Below are positions 50,714 to 59,114 of a stretch of 64,000 bases of DNA, one piece after another. A program made the position numbers and the translations under genes. Under the pieces are notes generated by a model. It saw only the letters and a list, made by a program, of their open reading frames with translations, was not told the DNA's origin and searched no databases. Every line of letters starts with the position of its first letter. Position 1 is the first letter of the stretch. Origin of the DNA: an uncultured Clostridia bacterium (lineage in GTDB: Bacteria; Bacillota; Clostridia; Christensenellales; Aristaeellaceae); the NCBI GenBank assembly GCA_934636105.1, contig CAKTZR010000004.1:1-64000 (forward strand), written 5' to 3'.

Positions 50714-50872
50714 ATGGCACTTGCAAATTTGAAGGATTGGAAAATGAACATCGAATCGGCTCCAGCTTCGGCTTGCGGTTCGGCCTGCGGCGCGGCGGAT
50801 GAGCAGAAGCCCGCGACCGCCTGCGGCGCATCCGATAAGCCTGCGACGGTCTGCGGTGCGTCCGACAAGTAA
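50714..50872 (+). CDS. Cysteine-rich ACGX-repeat-type RiPP precursor peptide, 52 aa
   Basis: A leader-like N-terminus (MALANLKDWKMNIESAPAS) is followed by ACGS, ACGA, a DEQKPAT spacer, ACGA, DKPAT, VCGA and SDK. Four Cys-Gly units with small flanking residues are the hallmark of the ACGX-repeat peptides that I recall being described together with a dedicated radical SAM/SPASM protein. The scar of exactly such a maturase follows within 5 nt. ATG 50714 has only a close AAAAGG; ATG 50744, seven bases after GAAGGA, would give a 42-aa peptide. It lies 28 nt after the DUF4340 gene, so it may be read from the ABC operon. Confidence 0.7.
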   Translation: MALANLKDWKMNIESAPASACGSACGAADEQKPATACGASDKPATVCGASDK

Positions 50873-50876
50873 GAAA

Positions 50877-51088
50877 TTTGACACGACGCTGGAAAAAATC
50901 GGCTGCATCAACCGCGCGGGAATTCGCAGCGTCGTGATGACGACGGTTTCCGGCAAGAATATCGACGAGGTGCCGGACATCATCGACGCGGTGGTGCAGG
51001 CCGGGGCTGCCACGCCGTGGCGAGCGGCAAAAACGGAGATTTTTACGCGGCTGACCCGCAATGTTGGAAAGAGGTTGAAATGCAGTGA
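50877..51088 (+). pseudogene. Remnant of a radical SAM/SPASM peptide maturase
   Basis: Two pieces in different frames. 50877-51004 encodes FDTTLEKIGCINRAGIRSVV, MTTVSGKNIDEVPDIIDAVV and QAG, the typical middle of a radical SAM barrel (xIRxVVMTTVSxxNIDEVPDII). From about 50999, two frames off, comes GRGCHAVASGKNGDFYAADP then QCWKEVEMQ-stop, which resembles the C-terminal SPASM tail (CxGCxAxA..GD..A.DPqCW). The N-terminal half with CxxxCxxC and the middle SPASM cysteines are gone. The stop overlaps the nitroreductase start as GTGA, so the old gene order survives. No functional enzyme can be made. Confidence 0.72.
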
Positions 51089-51693
51089 GCAACAGTGCTA
51101 TTACGGAAACGATTCTGCATCGCCGCTCGATTCGCAGATTTTCGGAAAAACAGGTCGAAGAAGATGCTTTGCAGCAGATTTTGCAGGCAGGACTGTATGC
51201 GCCCAGTGCGGGCGGACGACAGGGTGTGCTGTTCACGGTCTGTCAGGATCGCGCTGTCAACGAACGGCTCGGCAAAATCAAACGCGCCAATTCCCATCCG
51301 CACATGGCGACGGCGACCAGCTATGTATCCAAAGAACAGCCAAGCATTGCGGATGACCCCAAACTTATCAACGCTTTCTATGACGCGCCGACGGTCATCA
51401 CACTGTTTGCGCCAAAGCATTTTCTCTTTGCGCAGGATGACTGCGCGGTCGCTGCGGAAAACATGATGCTGGCGGCGGATGCGCTCGGCGTGGGTTCCTG
51501 CTATATCGGGCAGGGCTGGCCTGCTTTTGACGACCCATACGGGCAGGAGGTCTTGAAAGCATGGAATATTCGCACGGATTATTACGCTGTGGCGCAGCTT
51601 TTGCTCGGCTATCCCCGCGAAGGCGATAAGCACCCGACTGCTAAACCGCGAAAAAATGACCGAATTATCCGAATTGGGGGGAGAACAAAATGA
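51085..51693 (+). CDS. Nitroreductase family protein
   Basis: 202 aa, FMN-dependent oxidoreductase fold. ETILHRRSIRRFSEKQVEED at the N-terminus carries the RRSxRxF FMN phosphate-binding motif; the middle has APSAGGRQ and the C-terminal part AAENMMLAADALGVGSCYIG, then a LLLGYPRE ending. The GTG start overlaps the maturase remnant's stop and the end overlaps the flavin-reductase remnant (ATGA), so it looks like a tailoring or redox gene of the same former operon. It appears intact and uses somewhat more AT-rich codons than its neighbours. Confidence 0.9.
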   Translation: MSNSAITETILHRRSIRRFSEKQVEEDALQQILQAGLYAPSAGGRQGVLFTVCQDRAVNERLGKIKRANSHPHMATATSYVSKEQPSIADDPKLINAFYDAPTVITLFAPKHFLFAQDDCAVAAENMMLAADALGVGSCYIGQGWPAFDDPYGQEVLKAWNIRTDYYAVAQLLLGYPREGDKHPTAKPRKNDRIIRIGGRTK

Positions 51694-52016
51694 AAGAGAC
51701 TCCCTTTAAGGACTTAAAAACCAATCCGTTTTCCTGCTTTGGGGAAGATTGGATGGCGTTGACCAGCGGCAATCAGACGGATGGCTATGACGCAATGACG
51801 GTTGCGAGGGGGCATTTGGGGTCAATTTGGGAGCACGGCAAACATCGAAATTACCTGCCGACGGCGACGTGCTTTGTTTGCCCCAACTGCTATACCAAGA
51901 CGTTTATGGACAAAGAAAAGCGTACTTCTTACTTTCCCATTTTGATGCGTCCCGCAAAAAAGCGCTGGCATATCTGGGCAGAATCACATTCAAATGGCTC
52001 TGTCGGGGGATTATGA
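51690..52016 (+). pseudogene. Truncated and frameshifted flavin reductase-like gene
   Basis: It starts well (MKETPFKDLKTNPFSCFGED, WMALTSGNQTDGYDAMTVA, RGHLGSIWE), which is the N-terminus of the small flavin-reductase/FMN-binding proteins found in Clostridia (NPFxxxxxDWxLLTAG...YNTMTxxWGxLG). After FMDKEKR the natural continuation YFLLSHFDASRKKALAYLGR is in another frame (from about 51920), and the last half of the family (conserved C-terminal ~80 residues) is absent. The frame ends at 52016, shortly before the tRNA terminator. Broken gene. Confidence 0.72.
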
Positions 52017-52091
52017 GCGATTAGCTCGTTTGACGCTTGGGAGAAGCCCTTCTGCGCCTGCCGTTTTCAAAGTAACCATGATAGAAGGTAA

Positions 52092-52131
52092 TAAAAAAAC
52101 CGAACCCGCTTCCAAACGGAAACGGGTTCAG
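52092..52131 (-). terminator. Terminator of the tRNA-Ile/tRNA-Asn transcript
   Basis: GAACCCGCTTCC pairs with GGAAACGGGTTC, and on the minus strand GGTTTTTTT follows. Confidence 0.9.
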
Positions 52132-52141
52132 TTTTCATTTC

Positions 52142-52216
<75 letters not shown>

Positions 52217-52219
52217 ATA

Positions 52220-52296
52220 TGGTGGATTGAAGTGGACTCGAACCACCGACCTCCCGCTTATCAGGCGGGTGCTCTAACCGACTGAGCTATCAATCC
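52220..52296 (-). tRNA. tRNA-Ile (anticodon GAT)
   Basis: 77 nt with CCA. Acceptor GGATTGA/TCAATCC, D-arm GCTCAGTCGGTTAGAGC, anticodon stem CCCGC/GCGGG with loop CTGATAA (GAT), T-arm GGTTCGAGTCC. Confidence 0.97.
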
Positions 52297-52307
52297 GAAC
52301 GAAAAGG

Positions 52308-52336
52308 ATTATACCGCATCCGGCAATTCCTGTCAA
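52308..52336 (-). promoter_or_regulatory. Promoter for tRNA-Ile/tRNA-Asn
   Basis: On the minus strand TTGACA, 17-nt spacer, TATAAT, 12 nt ahead of tRNA-Ile. Confidence 0.95.
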
Positions 52337-52372
52337 TACCTTTTTGATATTTTTTTCGGGCCGAGGGGAAAG

Positions 52373-52400
52373 AAAAAAGCCGCTTCCACGCGGAAGCGGC
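52373..52400 (-). terminator. Terminator of the HdeD-like gene
   Basis: GCCGCTTCC-ACGC-GGAAGCGGC, followed on the minus strand by TTTTTT. Confidence 0.92.
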
Positions 52401-52417
52401 CGAAGAAAGCGGAAGGA

Positions 52418-53005
52418 TTATTCGCCGTAGGTGATGGTCACGTTATCCTTGACGAATTTGGAAAGACGGTGAATGCCGAGCAGATCGCTGACGGCTTCAA
52501 CGATCATCACAATGCCGATGGCCATCATCAGCATGTCGCCGTAGAGCGTCGGATAGATCACGATGGTCACGGCCAGCACCAGCGTCACGATGGCGGAAAT
52601 CAGCATCAGATACCAGCGCTCAAAGCCATAGCTCTTGAGGGCAAACGCGCGCTTGATGCCGCAGATGCTGCTGACCATAATCAGCAGGCCGAGCACGATG
52701 AACAGGAATTTCGCCAGAAAATCCGGGCTGACCAGCGAATACGCGCCGAACGCCGTCGCGCAGATGCCGATGAGCAGCTCCAGCGAATAGGCGACCGTGC
52801 CGCGCGAAAAGATGAAGGAAAGAATATTGAACAGGCCGTAAATCGTGATGCCTGCGCCGACGAGGACGCAGAGCAGCTGGGTCACGTGGGCGGGCGCAAA
52901 GAGCATGACGCAGCCCAGCACCAGATCGACGACGGCGGCGAGGGTGAAGCTCATTTTGATTTCTTTCGCCGCGCTGCGAAGCGGAAAATCATCGTTCTTC
53001 TTCAT
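52418..53005 (-). CDS. HdeD/DUF308 family membrane protein
   Basis: 195 aa with six short hydrophobic helices in three similar hairpins, as in the HdeD/DUF308 family (VVDLVLGCVMLFAPAHVTQL, then LVGAGITIYGLFNILS and GIVMIVEAVSDLLGI). In enterobacteria HdeD relates to acid resistance; in Bacillota no role is known. The start has an AGGAGG site. Monocistronic with a clear terminator. Confidence 0.88.
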   Translation of the reverse strand: MKKNDDFPLRSAAKEIKMSFTLAAVVDLVLGCVMLFAPAHVTQLLCVLVGAGITIYGLFNILSFIFSRGTVAYSLELLIGICATAFGAYSLVSPDFLAKFLFIVLGLLIMVSSICGIKRAFALKSYGFERWYLMLISAIVTLVLAVTIVIYPTLYGDMLMMAIGIVMIVEAVSDLLGIHRLSKFVKDNVTITYGE

Positions 53006-53018
53006 GGAAAAAACCTCC

Positions 53019-53232
53019 TATAAACGCATATTTATATGATGGAAAAAAGAAAACGCATGTGGAGCGCCGCAAGGGGCTCTCTGCGGGATTGAGTTCGACG
53101 CGTTTGGAAAAAATCCTATCGCGGCGCACCCTGAAATCCCATTTTTAGACAGATTATAAACACATCCGCGGCACGCGTCAAGCTTATTGCGCTGACCGGC
53201 GGTCAAGAAGCGGTGAAGAAATGCCCCGCACG
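53019..53232. other. Intergenic, no gene seen
   Basis: The part of the 318-bp gap between the HdeD-like gene and trkA that lies ahead of the trkA promoter. I see no gene, repeat or hairpin with a T-run; the HdeD promoter must lie here but no convincing -35 box is visible. Confidence 0.5.
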
Positions 53233-53261
53233 TTGACAGCGCACGCCATAAGTTCTATAAT
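53233..53261 (+). promoter_or_regulatory. Promoter for trkA-trkH
   Basis: TTGACA, 17-nt spacer, TATAAT: full consensus, 62 nt before trkA. Confidence 0.94.
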
Positions 53262-53323
53262 AAATTTGAAATTATAGCGTCATATCGCCCTGAGGCATAG
53301 GACGACGGTGGAGGAAGAAAGAC

Positions 53324-54718
53324 ATGCAGACCAAATCTGCGAAGAAAAAGGTGCAGAGCCTGCGCATCATTATTGTGGGCTGCGGCAAGGTCGGCCATAC
53401 GCTGACCGAACAGCTGGTGCGCGAGGGGCATAATATCACCATTGTGGATACGAGCGAACGCGTTGTGCGCGACACGACGGAGATGTTCGATGTGATGGGC
53501 ATCCGCGGCAACGGCGCAAGCCTGAGCGTGCTGATGGAAGCCGGGCTTGAGGAAGCGGATCTGGTGATCGCCGTCACGGGGTCGGACGAGCTGAATCTGC
53601 TTTGCTGCACGATCGCCAAAAAGGCGGGCGGCGAGCTGGCGGCCATCGCGCGTGTGCGCAACCCGGATTACAGCGAGGAGCTGCCGTATCTGCGTCAGCA
53701 GCTCGGCCTGTCCATGATTATCAACCCGGAGCTGGAAGCTGCGCAGGAGATTGCGCGCCTGCTTTCCCGCCCGCAGGCGCTGACGGTCAGCTCGTTTGCC
53801 AAGGGACACGCCGAGCTGGTGCGCTTCAAAATTCCCAAGGGGAGCATTCTGCATGGCCGCCGCGTCATGCAGCTGGACGATATTTTCCACTTTGGTTATC
53901 TGGTCTGCGCGGTGGAAAACGAAGGGCATGTCGTCATTCCCGGCGGCTCGACGATGCTGCACGAGGGCAACGACATCACCATTCTGGCGTCCTCCCGCGA
54001 AGCGCATCACATCTTTGAGAGCATCGGGATGTATCAAAACTCCGTCAAGAGCTGCATGATTATCGGCGGCGGCAAGTCTTCCTATTATTTGGCCAAGCAG
54101 CTGATCGAGCAGAAGATGGAGGTCAAAATCATCGAATCCAACAAGGAGCGCTGCGACGAGCTGAGCACGCTCCTGCCGGAAGCGCTGGTCATCTGCGGCG
54201 ACGGCGGCGACGAGGAGCTGCTCAAGGAGGAGGGCATCGGTTCGGCGGAGGCGTTTGTGCCGCTGACGGGTCTGGATGAGGAGAACATCCTGCTGACGCT
54301 GTTCGCCAAGCGCGTGCCGGGGCTGAAAACCATCACCAAAATCAACCGCATCACGTTCAACGACGTGATCGACGGGCTGGAACTGGGCAGCGTTATCTAT
54401 CCGAAATATATCACCTCCGAAGCGATCATTGCGTATGTCCGCGCCCGCCAAAATTCCATCGGCAGCAACGTCGAGACGCTGTATCATCTGTTTGACAACC
54501 GGGCGGAAGCGATTGAATTCCGTATCGGCGAGGATGCGCCCATCATCGGCGTGCCGATCATGAATCTGAAGCTCAAGGACAGCCTGCTGATCGCCTGCAT
54601 CAACCGCGGCGGCAAAATCATCTTCCCGCGCGGCCAGGATACGATTGAGCAGGATGACACCGTGATCGTCGTGACGACCCATTCCGGCTTCGGCGACATC
54701 AGCGACATTCTGCGCTGA
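53324..54718 (+). CDS. trkA: Trk system potassium transporter peripheral protein TrkA
   Basis: 464 aa: two RCK modules, each a Rossmann RCK_N followed by an RCK_C domain. Nucleotide-binding loops IIIVGCGKVGHTLTEQL (residues 14-30) and a second, less canonical SCMIIGGGKSSYYLA at about 245-259 are present. It gates TrkH in response to NAD(H)/ATP. A short basic N-terminal extension precedes the first domain. trkH follows 20 nt downstream. Confidence 0.96.
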   Translation: MQTKSAKKKVQSLRIIIVGCGKVGHTLTEQLVREGHNITIVDTSERVVRDTTEMFDVMGIRGNGASLSVLMEAGLEEADLVIAVTGSDELNLLCCTIAKKAGGELAAIARVRNPDYSEELPYLRQQLGLSMIINPELEAAQEIARLLSRPQALTVSSFAKGHAELVRFKIPKGSILHGRRVMQLDDIFHFGYLVCAVENEGHVVIPGGSTMLHEGNDITILASSREAHHIFESIGMYQNSVKSCMIIGGGKSSYYLAKQLIEQKMEVKIIESNKERCDELSTLLPEALVICGDGGDEELLKEEGIGSAEAFVPLTGLDEENILLTLFAKRVPGLKTITKINRITFNDVIDGLELGSVIYPKYITSEAIIAYVRARQNSIGSNVETLYHLFDNRAEAIEFRIGEDAPIIGVPIMNLKLKDSLLIACINRGGKIIFPRGQDTIEQDDTVIVVTTHSGFGDISDILR

Positions 54719-54738
54719 CGGGCGGAAGGAAAGAGAAG

Positions 54739-56220
54739 ATGAATACAAAAAGCATACGCTATATTCTCGGCTGGATTCTCAACATCGAGGCGTTGCTGAT
54801 GCTCCTGCCCGTCGCGACGGCTGTGTTTTATCGCGAGGAGGAGGGCATCGCTTATGCGCTGGTGATGGCTGTCTGCGCGGCAATCGGCGCGCTGATGACC
54901 TATAAAAAGCCGAAAAAGCCCAGCTTTTACGCGAAGGAGGGCTTCGTCTGCACCGCGCTGGGCTGGATTCTGATGAGCGTGTTTGGCTGTCTGCCGTTCA
55001 TGCTCACGGGCGAAATCCCCTCGTTCATCGACGCGATGTTTGAAATGGTTTCCGGCTTCACGACGACTGGCGCGAGCGTCGTGGTCAACGTGGAAGCGCT
55101 CAGCCACTGCACCAATATGTGGCGCTGCTTTTCCCACTGGATCGGCGGCATGGGCATTCTGGTGTTCCTGCTGGCGGTTCTGCCGCTGGTCGGCGGCAGC
55201 AACATGCAGCTGATGAAAGCGGAAAGCCCCGGCCCTTCGGTCGGCAAACTGGTGCCGAAGGTGCGCTTCACCGCACGGATTCTCTATGTGCTTTATGTTG
55301 CGCTGACACTTTTGCAGGTGCTGGTCATGCTGATGGGCGGCATGACGTTTTACGAAGCGCTGTGTACGTCGTTCGGCACGGCGGGCACGGGCGGCTTCGG
55401 CATTTACGGCGACTCCATCGCGGGCTTTTCGCCGTTCCTGCAATGGGCGATCACCGTGTTCATGATTGCGTTTGGCGTGAATTTCAACGTCTATTTTCTG
55501 CTGTACATGAAGCGCCCGAAGGACGCGCTGCACTGCGAGGAGATGCACTGGTATCTGGGTATCATCGCCGTTGCGGCGCTGCTCATCTGCGCCAACGCCT
55601 ACGACGTGACGCTGACGCTGGAAAACAACCTCCGCCAGTCGTTCTTTCAGGTTGCTTCCATCATCACGACGACGGGCTTCGCGACGACGGATTTCAACCT
55701 CTGGCCGGGCTTTTCGCGCAGCATTCTCGTGCTGCTGATGTTCATCGGCGCCTGCGCAGGCAGCACGGGCGGCGGCCTCAAGGTCTCCCGAATCGTCATC
55801 GGCTTCAAGTCCGTGCTGGCGTATCTGGGCGCGTTCCTGCACCCGCGCGCCGTGCGCAAGGTGAAGTTTGAGGATAAGGACGTGGACGCGGAGACAATGC
55901 ACGCGATCTGCGTCTACTTCATTGCGGCCATCGGCCTGTTTGTCATTTCCGTGCTGCTGGTTGCGCTGGATGGGTTTGACCTGGTGACGACGTTCTCCGC
56001 GGTCGCGGCGACGTTTAACAACATCGGCCCGGGACTTGGCGCGGCCGGCCCGACGAGCAACTTTGCCGCGTTCAGCGATTTTTCCAAGGTCGTCATGACG
56101 ATGGATATGCTGCTGGGGCGGCTGGAGGTCTTTCCGATGCTGATGCTGTTCTATCCGCCGCTGTGGAAGGAGAGCATCGGTGAAGCGCGTATCCGCCGCA
56201 ACCGCACCGCGCCGCACTGA
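54739..56220 (+). CDS. trkH: Trk system potassium uptake protein TrkH
   Basis: 493 aa with the four-fold repeat of M1-pore-M2 units. Selectivity-filter glycines can be located in MVSGFTTTGASVV, SFGTAGTGGFGIYG, ITTTGFATTDFN and TFNNIGPGLG, and the gating loop with glycines follows the third repeat (GACAGSTGGGLKVSR). It imports K+ with TrkA. GGAAGGAAAG precedes the ATG. Confidence 0.97.
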   Translation: MNTKSIRYILGWILNIEALLMLLPVATAVFYREEEGIAYALVMAVCAAIGALMTYKKPKKPSFYAKEGFVCTALGWILMSVFGCLPFMLTGEIPSFIDAMFEMVSGFTTTGASVVVNVEALSHCTNMWRCFSHWIGGMGILVFLLAVLPLVGGSNMQLMKAESPGPSVGKLVPKVRFTARILYVLYVALTLLQVLVMLMGGMTFYEALCTSFGTAGTGGFGIYGDSIAGFSPFLQWAITVFMIAFGVNFNVYFLLYMKRPKDALHCEEMHWYLGIIAVAALLICANAYDVTLTLENNLRQSFFQVASIITTTGFATTDFNLWPGFSRSILVLLMFIGACAGSTGGGLKVSRIVIGFKSVLAYLGAFLHPRAVRKVKFEDKDVDAETMHAICVYFIAAIGLFVISVLLVALDGFDLVTTFSAVAATFNNIGPGLGAAGPTSNFAAFSDFSKVVMTMDMLLGRLEVFPMLMLFYPPLWKESIGEARIRRNRTAPH

Positions 56221-56239
56221 CCAGAAAGGAGCACGCAGG

Positions 56240-57214
56240 ATGAAATGGGGCATACTTTCCACCGGAACCATCGCGAAAAACTTCGCTCAAACGGCTAAGA
56301 AGATGCCGGAGGTGCAGCTTCAGGCGGTCGCCTCCCGAAGCCGCGAAAGCGCCGAAGCATTTGCCAAGACCTACGGCATTCCGACGGCGCACGATCATTA
56401 TGCCGCGCTGGCCAACGATCCGGACGTGGAAATCGTCTATGTCGCCACGCCGCACAGCAGGCATTATGAGAATATGAAGCTGCTGATCGAGGCAGGCAAG
56501 CATGTCCTCTGCGAAAAGAGCTTCACCACCGACGCAAAGCAGGCAAAGGAAATCTTTGAACTGGCGAAGAAGCGGAACGTTTTTGTGATGGAAGCGTTTT
56601 GGACAAAGTTCATCCCGCTGTATCGGCAGATCGAGACGATTCTGGAAAGCGGAGAGCTGGGCGAAATCCGCGCGGTGACGGCGCAGTATGGCTATACCAC
56701 GGCGCGGGAAGCGCGCAAGTTTGATCCGGCGCTGGCAGGTGGCGCGCTGTTGGATATCGGCGTATACGCCATCGGCTTTGCCTGCATGATGATGGGCTAT
56801 GCGTTTGACGATGTGCGCGGCGACATGGTGATGAACAGCGTCGGCACGGACGCGCTGGACGCCATTACCCTGCGAAGGGGTAAAGCGGTTGCCCAGCTGA
56901 CGACGGCGATTGGCGCGAATATGCCGACCTTCGGCGCGGTATACGGTACGAAGGGACACATCGATATCCCCGAATTTAAGAATCCGACGCGCGCTGTGCT
57001 GCATCTGGACGGGCAGGAACCCGTGGAGCTTGTGCAGCCCTTTGACATCAACGGCTTTGAATATGAGATCCGCGAGGCGCAGGCCTGCGTCGAAGCGGGG
57101 AAAATGCAGAGCGAACGCATGACAGGCGAACAGACGATTGCCGTCATGCGGATTATGGACGAGATTCGCAGGCAGAATGGGTTCAGGTTTCCATTTGAAG
57201 CATCAGACAGATAA
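56240..57214 (+). CDS. Gfo/Idh/MocA family oxidoreductase
   Basis: 324 aa. N-terminal Rossmann domain (KWGILSTGTIAKNFAQ), the conserved lysine in HVLCEKSFTTD (EKP in most relatives), then the alpha/beta C-terminal domain with GGALLDIGVYAIGFACMMMG. It is an NAD(P)-dependent sugar or diol dehydrogenase; the closest layout is that of trans-dihydrodiol / D-xylose dehydrogenase-like members, but the substrate is unknown. AGGA precedes ATG 56240; 20 extra upstream codons overlap trkH and are not used. Confidence 0.92.
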   Translation: MKWGILSTGTIAKNFAQTAKKMPEVQLQAVASRSRESAEAFAKTYGIPTAHDHYAALANDPDVEIVYVATPHSRHYENMKLLIEAGKHVLCEKSFTTDAKQAKEIFELAKKRNVFVMEAFWTKFIPLYRQIETILESGELGEIRAVTAQYGYTTAREARKFDPALAGGALLDIGVYAIGFACMMMGYAFDDVRGDMVMNSVGTDALDAITLRRGKAVAQLTTAIGANMPTFGAVYGTKGHIDIPEFKNPTRAVLHLDGQEPVELVQPFDINGFEYEIREAQACVEAGKMQSERMTGEQTIAVMRIMDEIRRQNGFRFPFEASDR

Positions 57215-57217
57215 AAC

Positions 57218-57262
57218 GAAAAGCGCCGATTTCCGTGGAGAGCGGAGATCGGCGCTTTTCAT
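57218..57262 (+). terminator. Terminator of the trkAH-oxidoreductase unit
   Basis: GAAAAGCGCCGAT pairs with ATCGGCGCTTTTC, a 13-bp stem, ending in TTTTC. Confidence 0.9.
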
Positions 57263-57499
57263 TGTGGAAGGGAAATAAATGAGGAAGGGGAAGAAAAAAG
57301 GAAGATACGTTTGCCTTCGCCGTTGTGTGGAGGGGGAGAAAGAAAGCGAAGGCCTGTAAAGGGGGATGGGATCAACCTTTACGAGAAGCATTATAACGCC
57401 GGAATGTGACAGAAATATGATGAAAAAGCGGAAATCCGTGCAAAACACTGTTTAGATCGCGTTAATTTGCAGGAGAGGAGCGGCACGAAAACCCGAAGG
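57263..57499. other. Purine-rich intergenic stretch
   Basis: The plus strand is rich in GGA/GAA runs (GGAGGGGGAGAAAGAAAG and similar). I see no gene and no fold with a T-run. The promoter of the next gene starts at 57500. Confidence 0.5.
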
Positions 57500-57528
57500 T
57501 TGCCCTTTTGCGCCCGTTGTGATACACT
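57500..57528 (+). promoter_or_regulatory. Promoter for the GT-C-like gene
   Basis: TTGCCC, 17-nt spacer, TACACT, 31 nt before the start. Confidence 0.7.
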
Positions 57529-57558
57529 ACAAGAAGAATTCGGAAGGGAGGGCGCGGC

Positions 57559-59112
57559 ATGCTGCGAAAACTGCACGGGCGAAAGCTGGCCGTCTGCCTG
57601 CTGGGCGGGGCGATGTACGCGCTTTTCGCCGCCTTTGGCTGGCAGGCGGAACACGGCGGGCATATTCGTCTGGGGTATGCGTTGCTGACGGCGGCGCTGC
57701 TCGTCTGGCCGATTGCGGCGCTGCTTTCCGTGCTGCTGGAACGCGGCTACACGCGCTCGATGAAGCAGGAGAAGCGCTTCCGCGCGGGCTGGGCGTTTGC
57801 GTTTATTTTGGCCTGCTATGTGCCGATGTTTGGGATTGCGTTTCCCGGCTCGTTTGCCTACGATGTGCCCTATCAGCTGCGGCAGGTGGTCACAGGCGCA
57901 TATTCGACGCATCATCCGCTGCTGCATACGCTGCTGCTCGGCGGGCTTTTGCAGCTGGGGCGTGCACTGGGAAGCATCAATCTCGGCGCGGCGCTCTACA
58001 CGGCGGTGCAGATGGCGCTGCTGGCCGGGTGTTTTGCGCTGACCTGCGGCTCGATTGCACGGCAGTCCGGCGCGCGGGCGGCGAAGCGCGCGGCGGTCTT
58101 TTTTGCGCTCTATCCACTGCACATGGTGATGGCGGTGAACGCGACAAAGGACGTGCTTTTTGGCGGTTTTTTCGCGCTGACGCTTGTTTTTCTGAACGAG
58201 ATGAACGCCCAGGCGAATCGAGGGTTGTGCGCGAAAATTGCCGTCTGCGGTGCGCTGACAGTGATGCTGCGCAACAACATGGCCTATGCCGTGCTGGTGT
58301 GGCTGGCGCTCTGGATGATCGGTTTGCGGAGGAAGGGCCAAAACGCGGCGCTGGCCATGCTGCTGGCGCTGGCGCTGGGCCTTGGCGGAAACGCGGCGCT
58401 CAAGCGCGCGACGCATGCGGCGGACGGCGACATGAGCGAAATGTTCTCCTGGCCGATTCAGCAGCTGGCGCGCGCACGGCTCTATGACGGCGACAAGCTG
58501 AACGATGAAGAAAAAGCGGCCATCGACGAGCTGATGCCCGGCGAAGCGTGGCGGCTTTATGACCCGACGGTTTCCGATCCGGTGAAATTTGAATTTGATA
58601 CGCAGGCTTTTCGATCCAATCCGAAGAAATATATCGGCGTATGGCTTTCTGTCGGAAAAAAGTGCGCGGGAACGTATCTGGACGCGACTGTGGCGCTGAC
58701 GTATCCGTTCTTTTATCCATACAAAGAATACCGCGTTTCGGGTTATTATGTGCAGATGGGCATGTCTGAAGCCTACGATGAAAGCTGGTGCGATTTCGAC
58801 CCGCCGGAAAGCCAAAGCCTGTTCCCGCGTGTGCTGGCTTCGCTGTCGTGGCGCTTCGGCGCAAAAGGCGCGATGCAGATTCCCGGCCTCGGCTGGCTGT
58901 TCAATACGGGCGTTATCGTCTGGGTGATGCTGTTTTTCGTGCTTCGAGAGCTGTACTGGGGGCGATGGATGCGCTTCGGCATGGCGCTGCTGCCCGTTCT
59001 GCTTTGGGGAACGTTTTTGCTTGGCCCGGTGATGGCCGGACGCTATATCTATCCGTTTGTCTGCGCTCTGCCCATGCTGGCGGCCAGACCGGAGAGAAAA
59101 AAGGAGGTATAA
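57559..59112 (+). CDS. GT-C-like multi-pass membrane protein (DUF6020-like)
   Basis: 517 aa with ten or more membrane helices. A conserved extracytoplasmic segment GSFAYDVPYQLRQVVTGAYS then THHPLLHTLLLG (about residues 95-130) follows the second or third helix, where GT-C glycosyltransferases have their catalytic acidic/His loop; a soluble C-terminal insert (about 290-410) precedes the final helices. I relate it to the DUF6020 membrane proteins of Clostridia from memory. Transfer of a sugar from a lipid carrier is inference. It is followed 2 nt later by rqcP. Confidence 0.75.
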   Translation: MLRKLHGRKLAVCLLGGAMYALFAAFGWQAEHGGHIRLGYALLTAALLVWPIAALLSVLLERGYTRSMKQEKRFRAGWAFAFILACYVPMFGIAFPGSFAYDVPYQLRQVVTGAYSTHHPLLHTLLLGGLLQLGRALGSINLGAALYTAVQMALLAGCFALTCGSIARQSGARAAKRAAVFFALYPLHMVMAVNATKDVLFGGFFALTLVFLNEMNAQANRGLCAKIAVCGALTVMLRNNMAYAVLVWLALWMIGLRRKGQNAALAMLLALALGLGGNAALKRATHAADGDMSEMFSWPIQQLARARLYDGDKLNDEEKAAIDELMPGEAWRLYDPTVSDPVKFEFDTQAFRSNPKKYIGVWLSVGKKCAGTYLDATVALTYPFFYPYKEYRVSGYYVQMGMSEAYDESWCDFDPPESQSLFPRVLASLSWRFGAKGAMQIPGLGWLFNTGVIVWVMLFFVLRELYWGRWMRFGMALLPVLLWGTFLLGPVMAGRYIYPFVCALPMLAARPERKKEV

Positions 59113-59114
59113 CC

